Source: an uncultured Acidobacteriota bacterium
GTDB lineage: Bacteria > Acidobacteriota > Vicinamibacteria > Vicinamibacterales > UBA2999
NCBI GenBank assembly: GCA_902826065.1
Contig: CADEDM010000022.1
Location: 1 to 41,214, forward strand
Direction of reading: 5' to 3'
DNA: 41,214 bases
Shown here one piece after another: positions 23,775 through 32,591 of the stretch. The stretch's first letter is position 1. The number at the start of each line of letters is the position of its first letter. The position numbers were made by a program, and so were the translations under genes. Under the pieces are notes generated by a model. The model saw only the letters and a list, made by a program, of their open reading frames with translations. It was not told where the DNA came from and ran no database searches.

Positions 23775-26321
23775 CTACTCGGTGCGAAGCGCCAGCAGCG
23801 GCTCCGTCGCCGCGGCACGACGGGCGGGCATGTAGCCGGCCGTGAAGCCGACGGCCGACAGCAGCACTGCCGCCGTGGCCAGCGACACCGGGTCGAGCGG
23901 AGTCAGGCCGAAGAGCTGCGCCTGCGCCGCGCGCCCGACCAGGTAGGCGCCGGGCAGGCCCAGGGCGATGCCGAGCCCGGTCAGCACGCCCACTTCGCGC
24001 AGCACCATGCCGAGGACGTCGGTGCGCGCCGCGCCCAGGGCGATGCGGATGCCGATCTCGCGCGTGCGCCGCGCCACCGTGTAGCTCATGACGCCGTAGA
24101 GACCCACCGACGCCAGGGCCGTGGCCAGGCCGCCGAAGAGCAGCGACAGCAGCGCCAGCATGTGTTCTACCGAGAGCGAGTTCGCCACCGTGGTCGCCAT
24201 CGTGCTCATGCGGAACACCGGCAGCCCGCGGTCGACGCGGGCCACCGCCGCGCGCGCCAGGGCCGGCACGCCCGGAGCCGCCGCCGCGGTGGTGCGCAGG
24301 TAGAACGTCATCTCGTTGAGCGATTCCGCTTGCCGATACGGTGTGTAGACCACTCGTGGCATGCCGTTGGTGGCGCTGCGCAAGTCGCTACCGCCTTCGG
24401 CTTCGCCGGGCCGCACCTGCGAGTAGTTCGTGTCCTTGGCCACCCCGACGATCTCCATGCGCGCCGGGTCGTCGTAGACCGTGAAGCCGAGGCGCCGGCC
24501 GATCGGGTTCTCGTCGCCGAAGAAGTAGCGGGCGAAGGTCTCGTTGACGATCGCCACTGGCGGGCCGCCGGCCACGTCGCGCTCGGTGAACGCGCGTCCG
24601 GCCACCAGCCGCACGCCGAGCGTCTCGAAGAAGCGCGGCCCGACGTCGAGCGTCCACGGGTTCATGTTCTCGCCCTGCTGCGTCTCGTAGCCCTGCACAC
24701 GCACGGTGCGTTGCGACGCGTTGCCGGTCAGCACGCCCTGGTCCGACAGCGACACCGACCGCACGCCCGGCAGCCCGGCCAGGTCGCGCTCGAGGTCGGC
24801 GTAGAGCTGCTGGATCGCCGGTTGCGACCGGCCCGTCAGCGACGGATCGAGCGAGAACGTCACCAGGTGCGCGGTGTCGAAGCCGGGCCCGAGGGTCTCG
24901 AGGTTCGCGAGGCTGCGCGTGAAGAGCCCGGCGCCGGCGACCAGCAGGGTCGACAGCGCCACCTGTGTGACCACCAGCGTACGCCGCAGCCGCGCATGCT
25001 GCACGCCGCCGCCGGCCGCCGAGGCCTCTTCCTTCAGCGCCCGATTCACGTCGATCGCCGAGCCGCGGAACGCCGGGGCCAGGCCGAAGAGCAGGGCCGT
25101 GGCCGCGGTGGCCACGAGCGTGAACGCGGCGACGCGCAGGTCGGGACTGGTGGAGAGCGTCACGCCCAGGCCGTCGAGCGGCAGCACCGCGAGCAGCGCG
25201 TCGCCGAGCCACACGGCCAGCACCGCCCCCAGCACGCCGCCGATCGCGGCGACGACCGCGCTCTCGACAAGGGTCTGGCGGATCAGGCGCCCTCGGCTGG
25301 CGCCGAGCGCGACCCGCACGCTCATCTCACGCTGACGTCCGGTGGCGCGGGCCAGCATCAGGTTGGCGACGTTGGCGCAGGCGATGAGCAGCACCAGGCC
25401 CACCATGCCCATCAGTACCAGCACCGGCGTGCCCAGCGCGCTGCGCACCTGCGACAGGCCGTGCGAGGCGTCGTGCACGAGCAGCGTCTTGGCCGCGAAG
25501 CGGGTCTTGAAGTTCTCGGATCCCTGCGCGAAGCGCGGTTCCGAAATGAGTTCGCCGGCGTTCACCTGGTGGTAGCGGACGTCGATCTTCGCGAGCGCGG
25601 CCTCGCGCGAGACGCCGGGCGCCACGACGCCGAGGACGTGCACCCAGCGGAACCGGCGGTCGGTGACCGGCGGCGCCGTGGGCTGCATCGCCCCCTTCAT
25701 CGTCAGCGGCGCGTAGAAGGTCGGCTGCTGGTTGGCGAGCACGCCGGTGAATCCGGGCGGCGCCACGCCGACGATCGTCATCGCCGTGGCGTTCACGACC
25801 ACGGCGCGGCCGACGACATCGGCGTCGCCGCGGAAACGCCGCTGCCAGAAGCCGTAGTCGAGCACGACGACGGGATGTCCGCCGATCGTGACGTCGTCCG
25901 CCGCCGTGAAGAGCCGGCCCGCGGCCGGCCGCGCGCCCAGGGCCTCGAACAGGTTGCCCGAGACCAGCTCCGCGACGACCCGTTCGCTGTCGTCGCCGGC
26001 GCGGAACGCCACACTCACCGGACCACGCGCGATCAGCGTCGCCACGTCGCCCGTGCCGTCGGCGAGGTCACGGAACATCGGGTACGAGAAGGCGCGGTCG
26101 AGCTCGGTGCTGCCCATGAACGCGCCTGGGCCGTCGAACTGCACCAGCCGTTCGGCCGGGGGCACCGGCAGACGGCGCAGCACGACCTGGTCGAGCAGCG
26201 TGAAGATGGCGGTGTTGGCGCCGATGCCGAGCGCCAGCGTCGCGACCACGACGACGGTGAAAGCCGGCGCACGCCGCAGGCCACGCACGGCATGGCGGAG
26301 ATCCTGAATCAGCGGGTCCAT
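23775..26321 (-). CDS. FtsX/MacB-type orphan ABC permease (ADOP family), copy 1
   Basis: An 848-residue inner-membrane protein. An N-terminal amphipathic stretch (MDPLIQDLRHAVRGLRRAPAF) precedes the first helix (TLALGIGANTAIFTLLDQV), then comes a large MacB-like periplasmic domain, three helices, a second periplasmic domain and a final FtsX-type bundle ending in ARRAAATEPLLALRTE. This duplicated layout and the closing ALRTE are typical of the Acidobacterial duplicated orphan permeases, which resemble MacB permeases but lack a linked ATPase; none is seen here. They are thought to act in export or mechanotransmission, but roles are largely unknown. GGGAG 7 bases upstream supports the ATG at 26321. 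The longer upstream frame is spurious. Confidence 0.9.
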   Translation of the reverse strand: MDPLIQDLRHAVRGLRRAPAFTVVVVATLALGIGANTAIFTLLDQVVLRRLPVPPAERLVQFDGPGAFMGSTELDRAFSYPMFRDLADGTGDVATLIARGPVSVAFRAGDDSERVVAELVSGNLFEALGARPAAGRLFTAADDVTIGGHPVVVLDYGFWQRRFRGDADVVGRAVVVNATAMTIVGVAPPGFTGVLANQQPTFYAPLTMKGAMQPTAPPVTDRRFRWVHVLGVVAPGVSREAALAKIDVRYHQVNAGELISEPRFAQGSENFKTRFAAKTLLVHDASHGLSQVRSALGTPVLVLMGMVGLVLLIACANVANLMLARATGRQREMSVRVALGASRGRLIRQTLVESAVVAAIGGVLGAVLAVWLGDALLAVLPLDGLGVTLSTSPDLRVAAFTLVATAATALLFGLAPAFRGSAIDVNRALKEEASAAGGGVQHARLRRTLVVTQVALSTLLVAGAGLFTRSLANLETLGPGFDTAHLVTFSLDPSLTGRSQPAIQQLYADLERDLAGLPGVRSVSLSDQGVLTGNASQRTVRVQGYETQQGENMNPWTLDVGPRFFETLGVRLVAGRAFTERDVAGGPPVAIVNETFARYFFGDENPIGRRLGFTVYDDPARMEIVGVAKDTNYSQVRPGEAEGGSDLRSATNGMPRVVYTPYRQAESLNEMTFYLRTTAAAAPGVPALARAAVARVDRGLPVFRMSTMATTVANSLSVEHMLALLSLLFGGLATALASVGLYGVMSYTVARRTREIGIRIALGAARTDVLGMVLREVGVLTGLGIALGLPGAYLVGRAAQAQLFGLTPLDPVSLATAAVLLSAVGFTAGYMPARRAAATEPLLALRTE

Positions 26322-26522
26322 TGGCGAACTCCCGGCCGGCGCGGTGCCAATCTCCTGCCAACTCGCCCCGGGAGCCGGAATCGCCTTGGATTCGTCCAAA
26401 ATCGCACGAGCCGGCGGCGGCCCGCGGCCGACGCGCACGCCCCGCTGTCCGGAGGTGGGACGTCGGCTGTGCGCGGACAGGCAGGCGTCGCAGGCATACG
26501 GCAGGGCACACGGGAGGACGAC

Positions 26523-26942
26523 ATGCTGACGAGACGTGAATGGCTGGGCGGCGGGGTGGTGGGCGCGACGCTGGGCGCCGAGCAGCGCTCCGACTTCACC
26601 GACGACCAGGCGCGCCGGATCACGGCCTCGCTGGAGCGCCTCGCGTCCGAGGCCGTGGCTGCGAATCGCGGCTGCGACACCGGCGCCTGCGCCGTCACGG
26701 CGAAGATCCGCGACCTCTACACGCAGTTCATCCGCGCCAGCCAGAAGTTCCCCGACTTCATCGACGTCGGCGTGGTCGTCTTCTACGAGGTCTACGACTG
26801 GCACGTGCGCAACACGCAGCAGATGGCGCTGTCGCGGCTGCCGGACGGCCGCTACACGCTGGGCTTCATGTTCACGCGCCTCGTGCTGCGTCCCGACGTC
26901 GTGCCCGACTACATCGGGCAGCCCTACGACGCGCGCGCCTGA
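26523..26942 (+). CDS. Small protein with Tat-like signal, unknown function
   Basis: A 139-residue protein starting at an ATG with GGGAGG (26512-26517) 5 bases upstream. The N-terminus MLTRREWLGGGVVGATLGA has the twin-arginine pattern RRxWL followed by a short hydrophobic stretch. The rest is soluble: an acidic, Arg-rich helix region (DFTDDQARRITASLERLASEAVAANRG), a Cys pair (CDTGAC) and a C-terminal half of mixed strands (VVVFYEVYDWHVRNTQQM, GRYTLGFMFTRLVLRPD). The family is not recognised. It is divergent from permease copy 1 across a 201-base gap and converges on the M50 gene with 16 bases between stops. The frame extending far upstream is a shadow of the permease. Confidence 0.65.
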   Translation: MLTRREWLGGGVVGATLGAEQRSDFTDDQARRITASLERLASEAVAANRGCDTGACAVTAKIRDLYTQFIRASQKFPDFIDVGVVVFYEVYDWHVRNTQQMALSRLPDGRYTLGFMFTRLVLRPDVVPDYIGQPYDARA

Positions 26943-26958
26943 GGCGCGGCGCGGCCGG

Positions 26959-27978
26959 TCAGCGCACCGGCAGGCCGGGCACCGGCACCTGCGTCAGCGC
27001 CGTCAGGCCGACGACGAGCACCGCGAACTCCGCGAGCGCGCGACCGTCGGTGTCGGCCGGCGCCTCGGAGGCGAGGGCCTTGAACCACGCCGCCAGACCG
27101 ACGAGTAGCAGCGTGCCCTCGGTGGTCATGACGAACGCCACGGTCACGAGCGCCGCGATGGCGAGGCGCGCCGGCTTGGCCAGGGCGTGCATGCCACGGG
27201 CGCCGTCGAGTTGCCAGACCGGTGTCAGGTTGAAGAGATTGATGACCGCGCCCGCGTGCGTGAGCGCCGCGAAGATGGCCTGGCCCGTCGCCAGCGACAG
27301 GGCGTAGGCGCCCACCGTCGACGCCAGGCCCCAGACCGGACCGGCCAGCCCGACGCGCGCGTCTTCGCGCGGACTCGCCGGGTACTGGTCCATCCGCACG
27401 ACCGCGCCGAGGCCGGGGATGAACATCGGCGCGCTGGCGCGGATGCCCAGCCGCATCAGCGCTGCGACGTGGCCCATCTCGTGGATGTAGATCAGCACCA
27501 CGAAGCCGAGTGCGAACTTCCAGCCCCAGATCGTCCAGTAGACGCCCATCGCCGCGAGCATCGACAGCACCGTGCCCGACTGCGACAGCCCGGTCAGCAG
27601 CAGCTTGCCTTTTGTCAGCAGGAAGGCGAGCACGAACTTGAACTTCCACAGCGCGAAGCCGACGACACCGAGCGGCGCCAGCCACTTCGGCAGGCTGCTC
27701 GCCGTGGCCGGTGCGGCATCGAGCGTTCGCGTGAGCGCGTCGAGGCGGGCGCGGATCGGCGCCGCCTGCGGAGCCTCGGGTGGCAGCAGCTCGAGCGCCG
27801 ATCGCCACGCGACCACGGCTTCGCGTGTGCGGCCGTTCGTCTCGTGGTGCGCCGCTTCGTCGGCCAGCCGGGTCAGCGTGGCGGCGTGCACGAGCCGCCC
27901 GCAGGCCGGACACGCCAGCAGCCGCGGCGCGACCTCGGCGCCGCAGGTCTCGCAGCGGGAGACGTCGGCCGCCCGCAC
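26959..27978 (-). CDS. Site-2-protease-like M50 membrane metallopeptidase with N-terminal zinc ribbon
   Basis: A 339-residue integral membrane protein. Its N-terminus has a CxxC...CxxC zinc ribbon (C9, C12, C23, C26; CETCG...CPACG) and a helical, TPR-like stretch (about 34-85). Then come membrane helices with the M50 active site: H166-E167-x-x-H170 (YIHEMGH) and a later NLTPVWQLDGAR carrying the third zinc ligand D258. Site-2 proteases cut membrane-bound anti-sigma factors or regulators; no partner is recognisable here. I take GTG 27978, directly after the upstream stop; an ATG at 28017 would add 13 Arg/Pro-rich residues and overlap the previous gene. It is the last of three co-directional genes. 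Confidence 0.85.
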   Translation of the reverse strand: MRAADVSRCETCGAEVAPRLLACPACGRLVHAATLTRLADEAAHHETNGRTREAVVAWRSALELLPPEAPQAAPIRARLDALTRTLDAAPATASSLPKWLAPLGVVGFALWKFKFVLAFLLTKGKLLLTGLSQSGTVLSMLAAMGVYWTIWGWKFALGFVVLIYIHEMGHVAALMRLGIRASAPMFIPGLGAVVRMDQYPASPREDARVGLAGPVWGLASTVGAYALSLATGQAIFAALTHAGAVINLFNLTPVWQLDGARGMHALAKPARLAIAALVTVAFVMTTEGTLLLVGLAAWFKALASEAPADTDGRALAEFAVLVVGLTALTQVPVPGLPVR

Positions 27979-27979
27979 G

Positions 27980-28750
27980 TCAGGCCCCGGCCGGTGACGC
28001 CGGGGGCGCCGCCGCATCGAGGCGGAACGGCCCGTCGACGGCGAGCTCGGTCCGGGCGTTGAGCTTCCACGCCTGCCACAGACCGAACGAGATGATCAGC
28101 ACGCCGATGATGTTGCCTGCGCCTTGCAGGAACGGCGCCGCCATGGCGATGCCGAAGAGGAACGCGATCCCGAGCAGGAATCCGCCGAGCGACAGCGAGG
28201 CCGGCGTGCCCGTCGATCCCGCGGGTGCCGCCGTCGACGCCGCAACGCCATCGCCCGTCGCCGCGTCGCCAGACGTCGCGGCGCCGACCTGCGTCGTCTC
28301 TTCCTGCTCGAGCATGCCCTGCACGATGTCGGGCACGTAGTTGGCGGTGATCCAGAAATACGTGAGTGCCACGGCCAGCACCTGGAAGCCGCGTCCGCCG
28401 CGTCCTCCGGAGCCACGCCGCACGGCGAGGCCCACGAAATGCCCGATCGCGATGGCGATGAGGCCGACTTCCAGCGAGGCGTAGCGGCGGATGGCCCACC
28501 ACACGATGGCGCCGGCGAGTCCCGCGGCCGAGCCGAGAGCGATCGCGGTCAGCAGGCCCCGGGCGCCAGCCGTGCCGGACCCGTGGTCGGCGATTGCGGC
28601 GCGGCACGAGGCGCAGGTGACGTGTCCGTTCACCGTGTAGTACTCGCCGCTGATCTCGCGGCCACAGGCGGCGCACGCGGCGGTACGCGGGCCAGCCTCG
28701 GGTGCCGGCGCCGCGTCGAAGGTGATGGGCGGAGGCGTCTGGTCGGTCAT
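27980..28750 (-). CDS. Zinc-ribbon membrane protein, unknown function
   Basis: A 256-residue protein. It has a cytoplasmic N-terminal zinc ribbon (CAACG...CASC, around residues 30-55), a first pair of helices (LLTAIALGSAAGLAGAIVWWAIRRY; LIAIAIGHFVGLAVRR), a Gly/Arg-rich loop (GSGGRGGRG), two more helix regions (FQVLAVALTYFWITANYVPDIV; FLLGIAFLFGIAMAAPFL) and a low-complexity Ala/Thr/Ser linker between. The ATG at 28750 is chosen over a GTG four codons upstream. It is between the aminotransferase and the M50 protein, and its zinc ribbon resembles in type the ribbon of the M50 protein, which suggests that the two membrane proteins act together. No enzymatic motif is visible. Confidence 0.72.
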   Translation of the reverse strand: MTDQTPPPITFDAAPAPEAGPRTAACAACGREISGEYYTVNGHVTCASCRAAIADHGSGTAGARGLLTAIALGSAAGLAGAIVWWAIRRYASLEVGLIAIAIGHFVGLAVRRGSGGRGGRGFQVLAVALTYFWITANYVPDIVQGMLEQEETTQVGAATSGDAATGDGVAASTAAPAGSTGTPASLSLGGFLLGIAFLFGIAMAAPFLQGAGNIIGVLIISFGLWQAWKLNARTELAVDGPFRLDAAAPPASPAGA

Positions 28751-28790
28751 CGGCTCGGGCACGGCGGGCGGAATGGACGCGCGCGCGGGC

Positions 28791-30059
28791 TCAGGCGGGC
28801 ATCCAGGCGCCCAGGCGCTTCAGGCCTTCGGTGATGCGATCGGGCGTGGTCACCAGGGGCCCGTAGGAGATGCGCACGCCGTGCGCAATCGACGGCCCGA
28901 AGCCGCGGCCCGGCACGACCAGGACGCCCGTGGCCTTCAGGGCCTCGGGCACGAAGGCCTCGGCGTCGCGGCCGACGTCCATCACCGTGTAGAGCCCGCC
29001 CGCGGGCGTCAGCCGGCGGCGGCCGATGAAGGTGTCGATCGCCTCGAGCGTCACGCGCGCCGCCTCGCGGTAGCGCGTGTTGGTGTCGTCGACATAGCGC
29101 CGCAGCGAGCCGTCGTCGATGGCGCCGGCCAGATAGCGGGCCATGGCCATCTGCTCGAGCGTGTCGGGACAGAGGATGCTGCATTGCAGCACGCGCTCGA
29201 GGCCCTCGATCACCGGCGCCGCGGCTTCGATCCAGCCGAGGCGACGTCCCAGACCGCGCGCCCATTTCGAGTTCGAGTGGATGCCGATCACGTGCGGATG
29301 ATCGGCCGGTGACCACGCGTAGTAGGCCGGGGGCGTCTCGAAGTACTGGCACTTGTAGGCGTAGTCGATGGCCAGCCACGCGCCCGCGGCCGCGGTGCGC
29401 TCGCGCATCAGCTCGGCCAGCGCCTGCGGCACGATCTGGCTGGTCGGGTTGTCGGGCGCGCCGAAGAGCACGAGCGACGGGCGATGCTCGTCGAAGAGGC
29501 GGAGGAAGTCGCGGGCCGTCCCCTCGGGGTCGCTGACGGGCCGGTAGGTCCACGTGGCGGGATCGAGCACCGGCAGCCGCACGATCTTCACGTTGGGCGC
29601 GACGAACTTCAGTTGCCCTTCGTAGTTCGCGTAGGTCGGGTCGAGCAGCATCACGGTGTCGCCGCTGTCGACCAGTGTCGTGAAGAGATCCTTGGTGAGC
29701 TGCGTGCTGCCCATGCCCACGGCGATGTGCTCGGGGCCGAGGCGCGGCATGCCGAACAGGTGCGCTTCGAAGCGCGCGATCTGCTCGCGGCAGGCCAGGT
29801 CGCCGAGCGTGGCGGTGTAGCCGCCGCTCTGATGGAACGTCGCGGCGTCGCTGACGATGTCGATATAGGCTTGGCGGAAGGCGTCGGGCGCCGCGTGGTT
29901 CACCCAGCCGCCGCCGAACGAGATGACCTGGTCGGGGTCGAGCCCCATCGCCAGGATGTTCGCCCGTTCGGCCATCTTCATGATCTGGCGGATCGGCGAC
30001 GGCGAATGCAGCTGGTCGCGGACGAGCCCCGACAGGGCCGGAGAAGTGCTGGACGCCAT
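28791..30059 (-). CDS. Class I/II PLP-dependent aminotransferase
   Basis: A 422-residue fold-type I aminotransferase. The PLP lysine is K265 in HSNSKWARGLGRRLGW, with the phosphate-binding arginine close after it. N204 (APDNPTSQ) and D232 (AIDYAYK) are the ring-contact residues. The N-terminus (VISFGGGWVN, YTATLGDLACREQIA) matches the 2-aminoadipate/MocR-type branch, where the first is usually FxxGxP. The amino donor and acceptor are not predictable. TACAAT, preceded by TG (extended -10), lies 9 bases before the ATG at 30059. It is the first gene of a three-gene unit that continues with the two zinc-ribbon membrane proteins; the functional link to them is not obvious. Confidence 0.88.
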   Translation of the reverse strand: MASSTSPALSGLVRDQLHSPSPIRQIMKMAERANILAMGLDPDQVISFGGGWVNHAAPDAFRQAYIDIVSDAATFHQSGGYTATLGDLACREQIARFEAHLFGMPRLGPEHIAVGMGSTQLTKDLFTTLVDSGDTVMLLDPTYANYEGQLKFVAPNVKIVRLPVLDPATWTYRPVSDPEGTARDFLRLFDEHRPSLVLFGAPDNPTSQIVPQALAELMRERTAAAGAWLAIDYAYKCQYFETPPAYYAWSPADHPHVIGIHSNSKWARGLGRRLGWIEAAAPVIEGLERVLQCSILCPDTLEQMAMARYLAGAIDDGSLRRYVDDTNTRYREAARVTLEAIDTFIGRRRLTPAGGLYTVMDVGRDAEAFVPEALKATGVLVVPGRGFGPSIAHGVRISYGPLVTTPDRITEGLKRLGAWMPA

Positions 30060-30068
30060 GTGGGCGGA

Positions 30069-30074
30069 ATTGTA
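30069..30074 (-). promoter_or_regulatory. Extended -10-like box for the aminotransferase unit
   Basis: TGCTACAAT on the minus strand, with the TACAAT hexamer 9 bases before the ATG at 30059. The TGn extension could compensate for the lack of a -35. It leaves a leader of a few bases at most. Confidence 0.45.
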
Positions 30075-30133
30075 GCAGCGGCCGTGCCAACCCTGGCCGG
30101 CTGCACCGCGTCCAAGCCCACCAGGGGGCCGCC

Positions 30134-32587
30134 ATGCGTGTCGACGATCTGCGCCGCGATCTGCGAGGGGGACTGCGCGGGCTGGCCCGCACACCGGGCT
30201 TCACGGCGGCGGCGCTCGTGACCTTGGCCCTCGGCATCGGCGCCACGTCGGCCATCTTCACGGTGGTGCGGTCGGTGCTGTTGCAGCCGCTGCCGTACGC
30301 CCAGCCCGAGCGCCGGGTGATGTTGTGGAGCCGCTGGGTCAGCTTCGACAAGACGTGGCTCTCGGACCTCGAGATCCTCGACTACCGACGCCTCGCCACC
30401 AGCCTGACCGCCGTCGCGGGCTGGTCGTCGGCGCAGCAGAACCTCACCGGCGACGGCGAGCCGCAGCGCGTCGGGGTCGGCCTCATCACCGCCAACACGT
30501 TCGAAGTGCTGGGCGCCCGCCCGGTCCTCGGCCGCGGCATCTCGGCCGACGACGATCGGCCCGGAGCGGCGCCGGTGGCGGTGCTGAGCGATGGGCTGTG
30601 GCGCGTCCGCTACGGCGCCGATCCGGCCGTGGTGGGTCGCCGCGTGCTGCTGAACGACGTGCCCGTGGAGATCGTGGGCGTGATGCCGCCCGGGTTCCGC
30701 CTGCCCACCGACTTCACCGAGGAGGCCGCGGAGCCGACGGAGCTGTGGCGGGCCCTGCAGATCGACGAGGCGCAGGCGCAGCGCGGCAACCACGGCTACT
30801 TCGGCGCCGCGGTGCTGGCGCCGGGACACTCCGCGGCGACCGCCACCGACGAACTGCGCGCGCTGACCAGGTCGATGACGGCCCAGGGGCTGTATCCCGA
30901 GAGCATGGAGTTCACGGCGTTCGCGACGTCGCTCGACGAGGAGATCCGCGGTGGCGTGCGGCCGGCGCTGGCCCTGTTGCTGGGAGCGTCGCTCTGTCTG
31001 CTGCTCATCGCCTGCGCCAACGTCGCCAGCCTGTTGCTGGTGCGTGGCGACGCGCGGTTGCGCGAGGTCGCGGTGCGATCGGCGGTGGGTGCGTCGAGCG
31101 AGCGATTGCTGCGCCAGTTCGTGACGGAGAGCGTGGTGCTCGCCACCGGCGGCGCCGCGCTGGGCCTGGCACTGGCGCTCGGCGCGTTGCGGGTGCTCGC
31201 CGCCCTCGACGCCGGGAGCCTGCCGGCGCTGGCGCCGGTCCGCCCGGACGCCGCCGTGCTGGCGCTGACGCTGGTCGTCGCCATCGGCACCACGCTCGTC
31301 TGCGGCGCCCTGCCGGCGTGGCGGGCGCTGCGCGTGAATCTGGTCGACGCTCTTCGTGAAGGATCGACGCAGTCGACGGTGGGCGGCGCGCGCTTGCGGC
31401 TGCGCGGCGTGCTGGTCGTCGCGGAGGTCGCGCTGGCGGTGGTGCTGGTGGTCGGGGCGGGCCTGATGGGCCGTAGCCTCGCGGCTCTCGGACGCGTCCC
31501 GCTCGGCTTCTCGCCCGACCACGTGCTGACGCTGCGCCTGGCCTTGCCCCAGGCCGCGTATCCCACGCCCGAGCGCGTCATCGGCGCCTATCAGCGCCTG
31601 CTCGACGACGTCCGTGCGCTGCCGGGCGTGGCGTCGGCCGGCGTCGTCCGTGTGCTGCCGCTCGCGACGACCATCGGCGACTGGGGCCTGCGCATCGACG
31701 GCTACACGCCGCCGCCCGGCCAGAACGCGAAGGGCGACTGGCAGATCGTGAGCGACGGCGCCTTCGAGGCGATGGGCATGCGCCTGGTGCGCGGCCGCTG
31801 GTTCACGCCGGCCGACACCACTGCCAGTCAGCCCGTGATCGTGGTGAACGAGACGCTCGCCCGCACCTATTTCCCGGACGGCGAGGCCGTAGGCCGGCGC
31901 ATGCGGCCCAGCTTCGATGGCGATCGACCGTGGGCGGTCGTCGTCGGCATCGTCGCCGACGAGCGCCACAACGGCGTGACCGCGGCGTCGAAGGAGAAGT
32001 TCTACGTGCCGCACAGCCAATGGCACGTGTTGACCGGCAATCCGATCCGCAACGCCTTCGTCGTCGTGCGCACGGCTGGCGATCCGATGACGCTCGCGGG
32101 TCCCGTGCGCGCGGCCGTGCGGCGTCTCGACGCGAACGTGCCGATCGCCAATCTGCGGCCGATGGACGAGGTCGTGGCGACGGCGCTCGCCACGCCGCGC
32201 CTCACCGGCTTCGTGCTGGGCGCGTTCGCCGCCGCGGCGCTGGTGCTCGCGGTGGTGGGACTCTACGGCGTGCTGGCCTACCTGGTGGCGCGGCGCACCC
32301 ACGAGATCGGCATCCGCATGGCGTTGGGCGCCGATCGCGGGCAGGTGCTCGGGCTGGTGCTGCGCCACGGGCTCACGCTGGCCCTCGGCGGCCTGGTAGT
32401 GGGGATGGCCACGGCGGCCGGGGCGACGCGCCTGATGCGCGGGCTCCTTTACGAGGTGCAGCCGACGGACGCCGCGACGTTCGGTGCCGTCGCGCTGGCG
32501 CTGCTCGTGGTTGCCGCCGTCGCTTCGCTCGTCCCGGCCTGGCGGGCCATGCGCGTCAGCCCGGTCGTGGCGTTGCGCACCGAATAG
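30134..32587 (+). CDS. FtsX/MacB-type orphan ABC permease (ADOP family), copy 2
   Basis: An 817-residue permease with the same plan as the copy at 23775: MRVDDLRRDLRGGLRGLARTPGF, first helix TLALGIGATSAIFTVVRSVL, MacB-like periplasmic domain, helices around LLLIACANVASLLLVRGDARLREVAVR, a second periplasmic domain and a last bundle with RRTHEIGIRMALGADRGQV, ending MRVSPVVALRTE. The two copies are clearly related but diverged over their length, so this is not a recent tandem duplication. AGGGGG lies 5 bases before the ATG. No ATPase gene or PadR-type regulator is adjacent. Four bases separate its stop from that of the convergent PepSY gene. Substrate and energy source are unknown. Confidence 0.9.
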   Translation: MRVDDLRRDLRGGLRGLARTPGFTAAALVTLALGIGATSAIFTVVRSVLLQPLPYAQPERRVMLWSRWVSFDKTWLSDLEILDYRRLATSLTAVAGWSSAQQNLTGDGEPQRVGVGLITANTFEVLGARPVLGRGISADDDRPGAAPVAVLSDGLWRVRYGADPAVVGRRVLLNDVPVEIVGVMPPGFRLPTDFTEEAAEPTELWRALQIDEAQAQRGNHGYFGAAVLAPGHSAATATDELRALTRSMTAQGLYPESMEFTAFATSLDEEIRGGVRPALALLLGASLCLLLIACANVASLLLVRGDARLREVAVRSAVGASSERLLRQFVTESVVLATGGAALGLALALGALRVLAALDAGSLPALAPVRPDAAVLALTLVVAIGTTLVCGALPAWRALRVNLVDALREGSTQSTVGGARLRLRGVLVVAEVALAVVLVVGAGLMGRSLAALGRVPLGFSPDHVLTLRLALPQAAYPTPERVIGAYQRLLDDVRALPGVASAGVVRVLPLATTIGDWGLRIDGYTPPPGQNAKGDWQIVSDGAFEAMGMRLVRGRWFTPADTTASQPVIVVNETLARTYFPDGEAVGRRMRPSFDGDRPWAVVVGIVADERHNGVTAASKEKFYVPHSQWHVLTGNPIRNAFVVVRTAGDPMTLAGPVRAAVRRLDANVPIANLRPMDEVVATALATPRLTGFVLGAFAAAALVLAVVGLYGVLAYLVARRTHEIGIRMALGADRGQVLGLVLRHGLTLALGGLVVGMATAAGATRLMRGLLYEVQPTDAATFGAVALALLVVAAVASLVPAWRAMRVSPVVALRTE

Positions 32588-32591
32588 GCCG

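Noticed and set aside
23697..26522. Long upstream extension of the small Tat-like protein
   Set aside because: It lies opposite the permease gene and has shadow-type composition; the ATG at 26523 has a strong ribosome-binding site and a signal sequence.
29978..32368. 796-residue open frame on the minus strand
   Set aside because: Antisense to orphan permease copy 2; low-complexity His/Arg/Gln composition and no domain.
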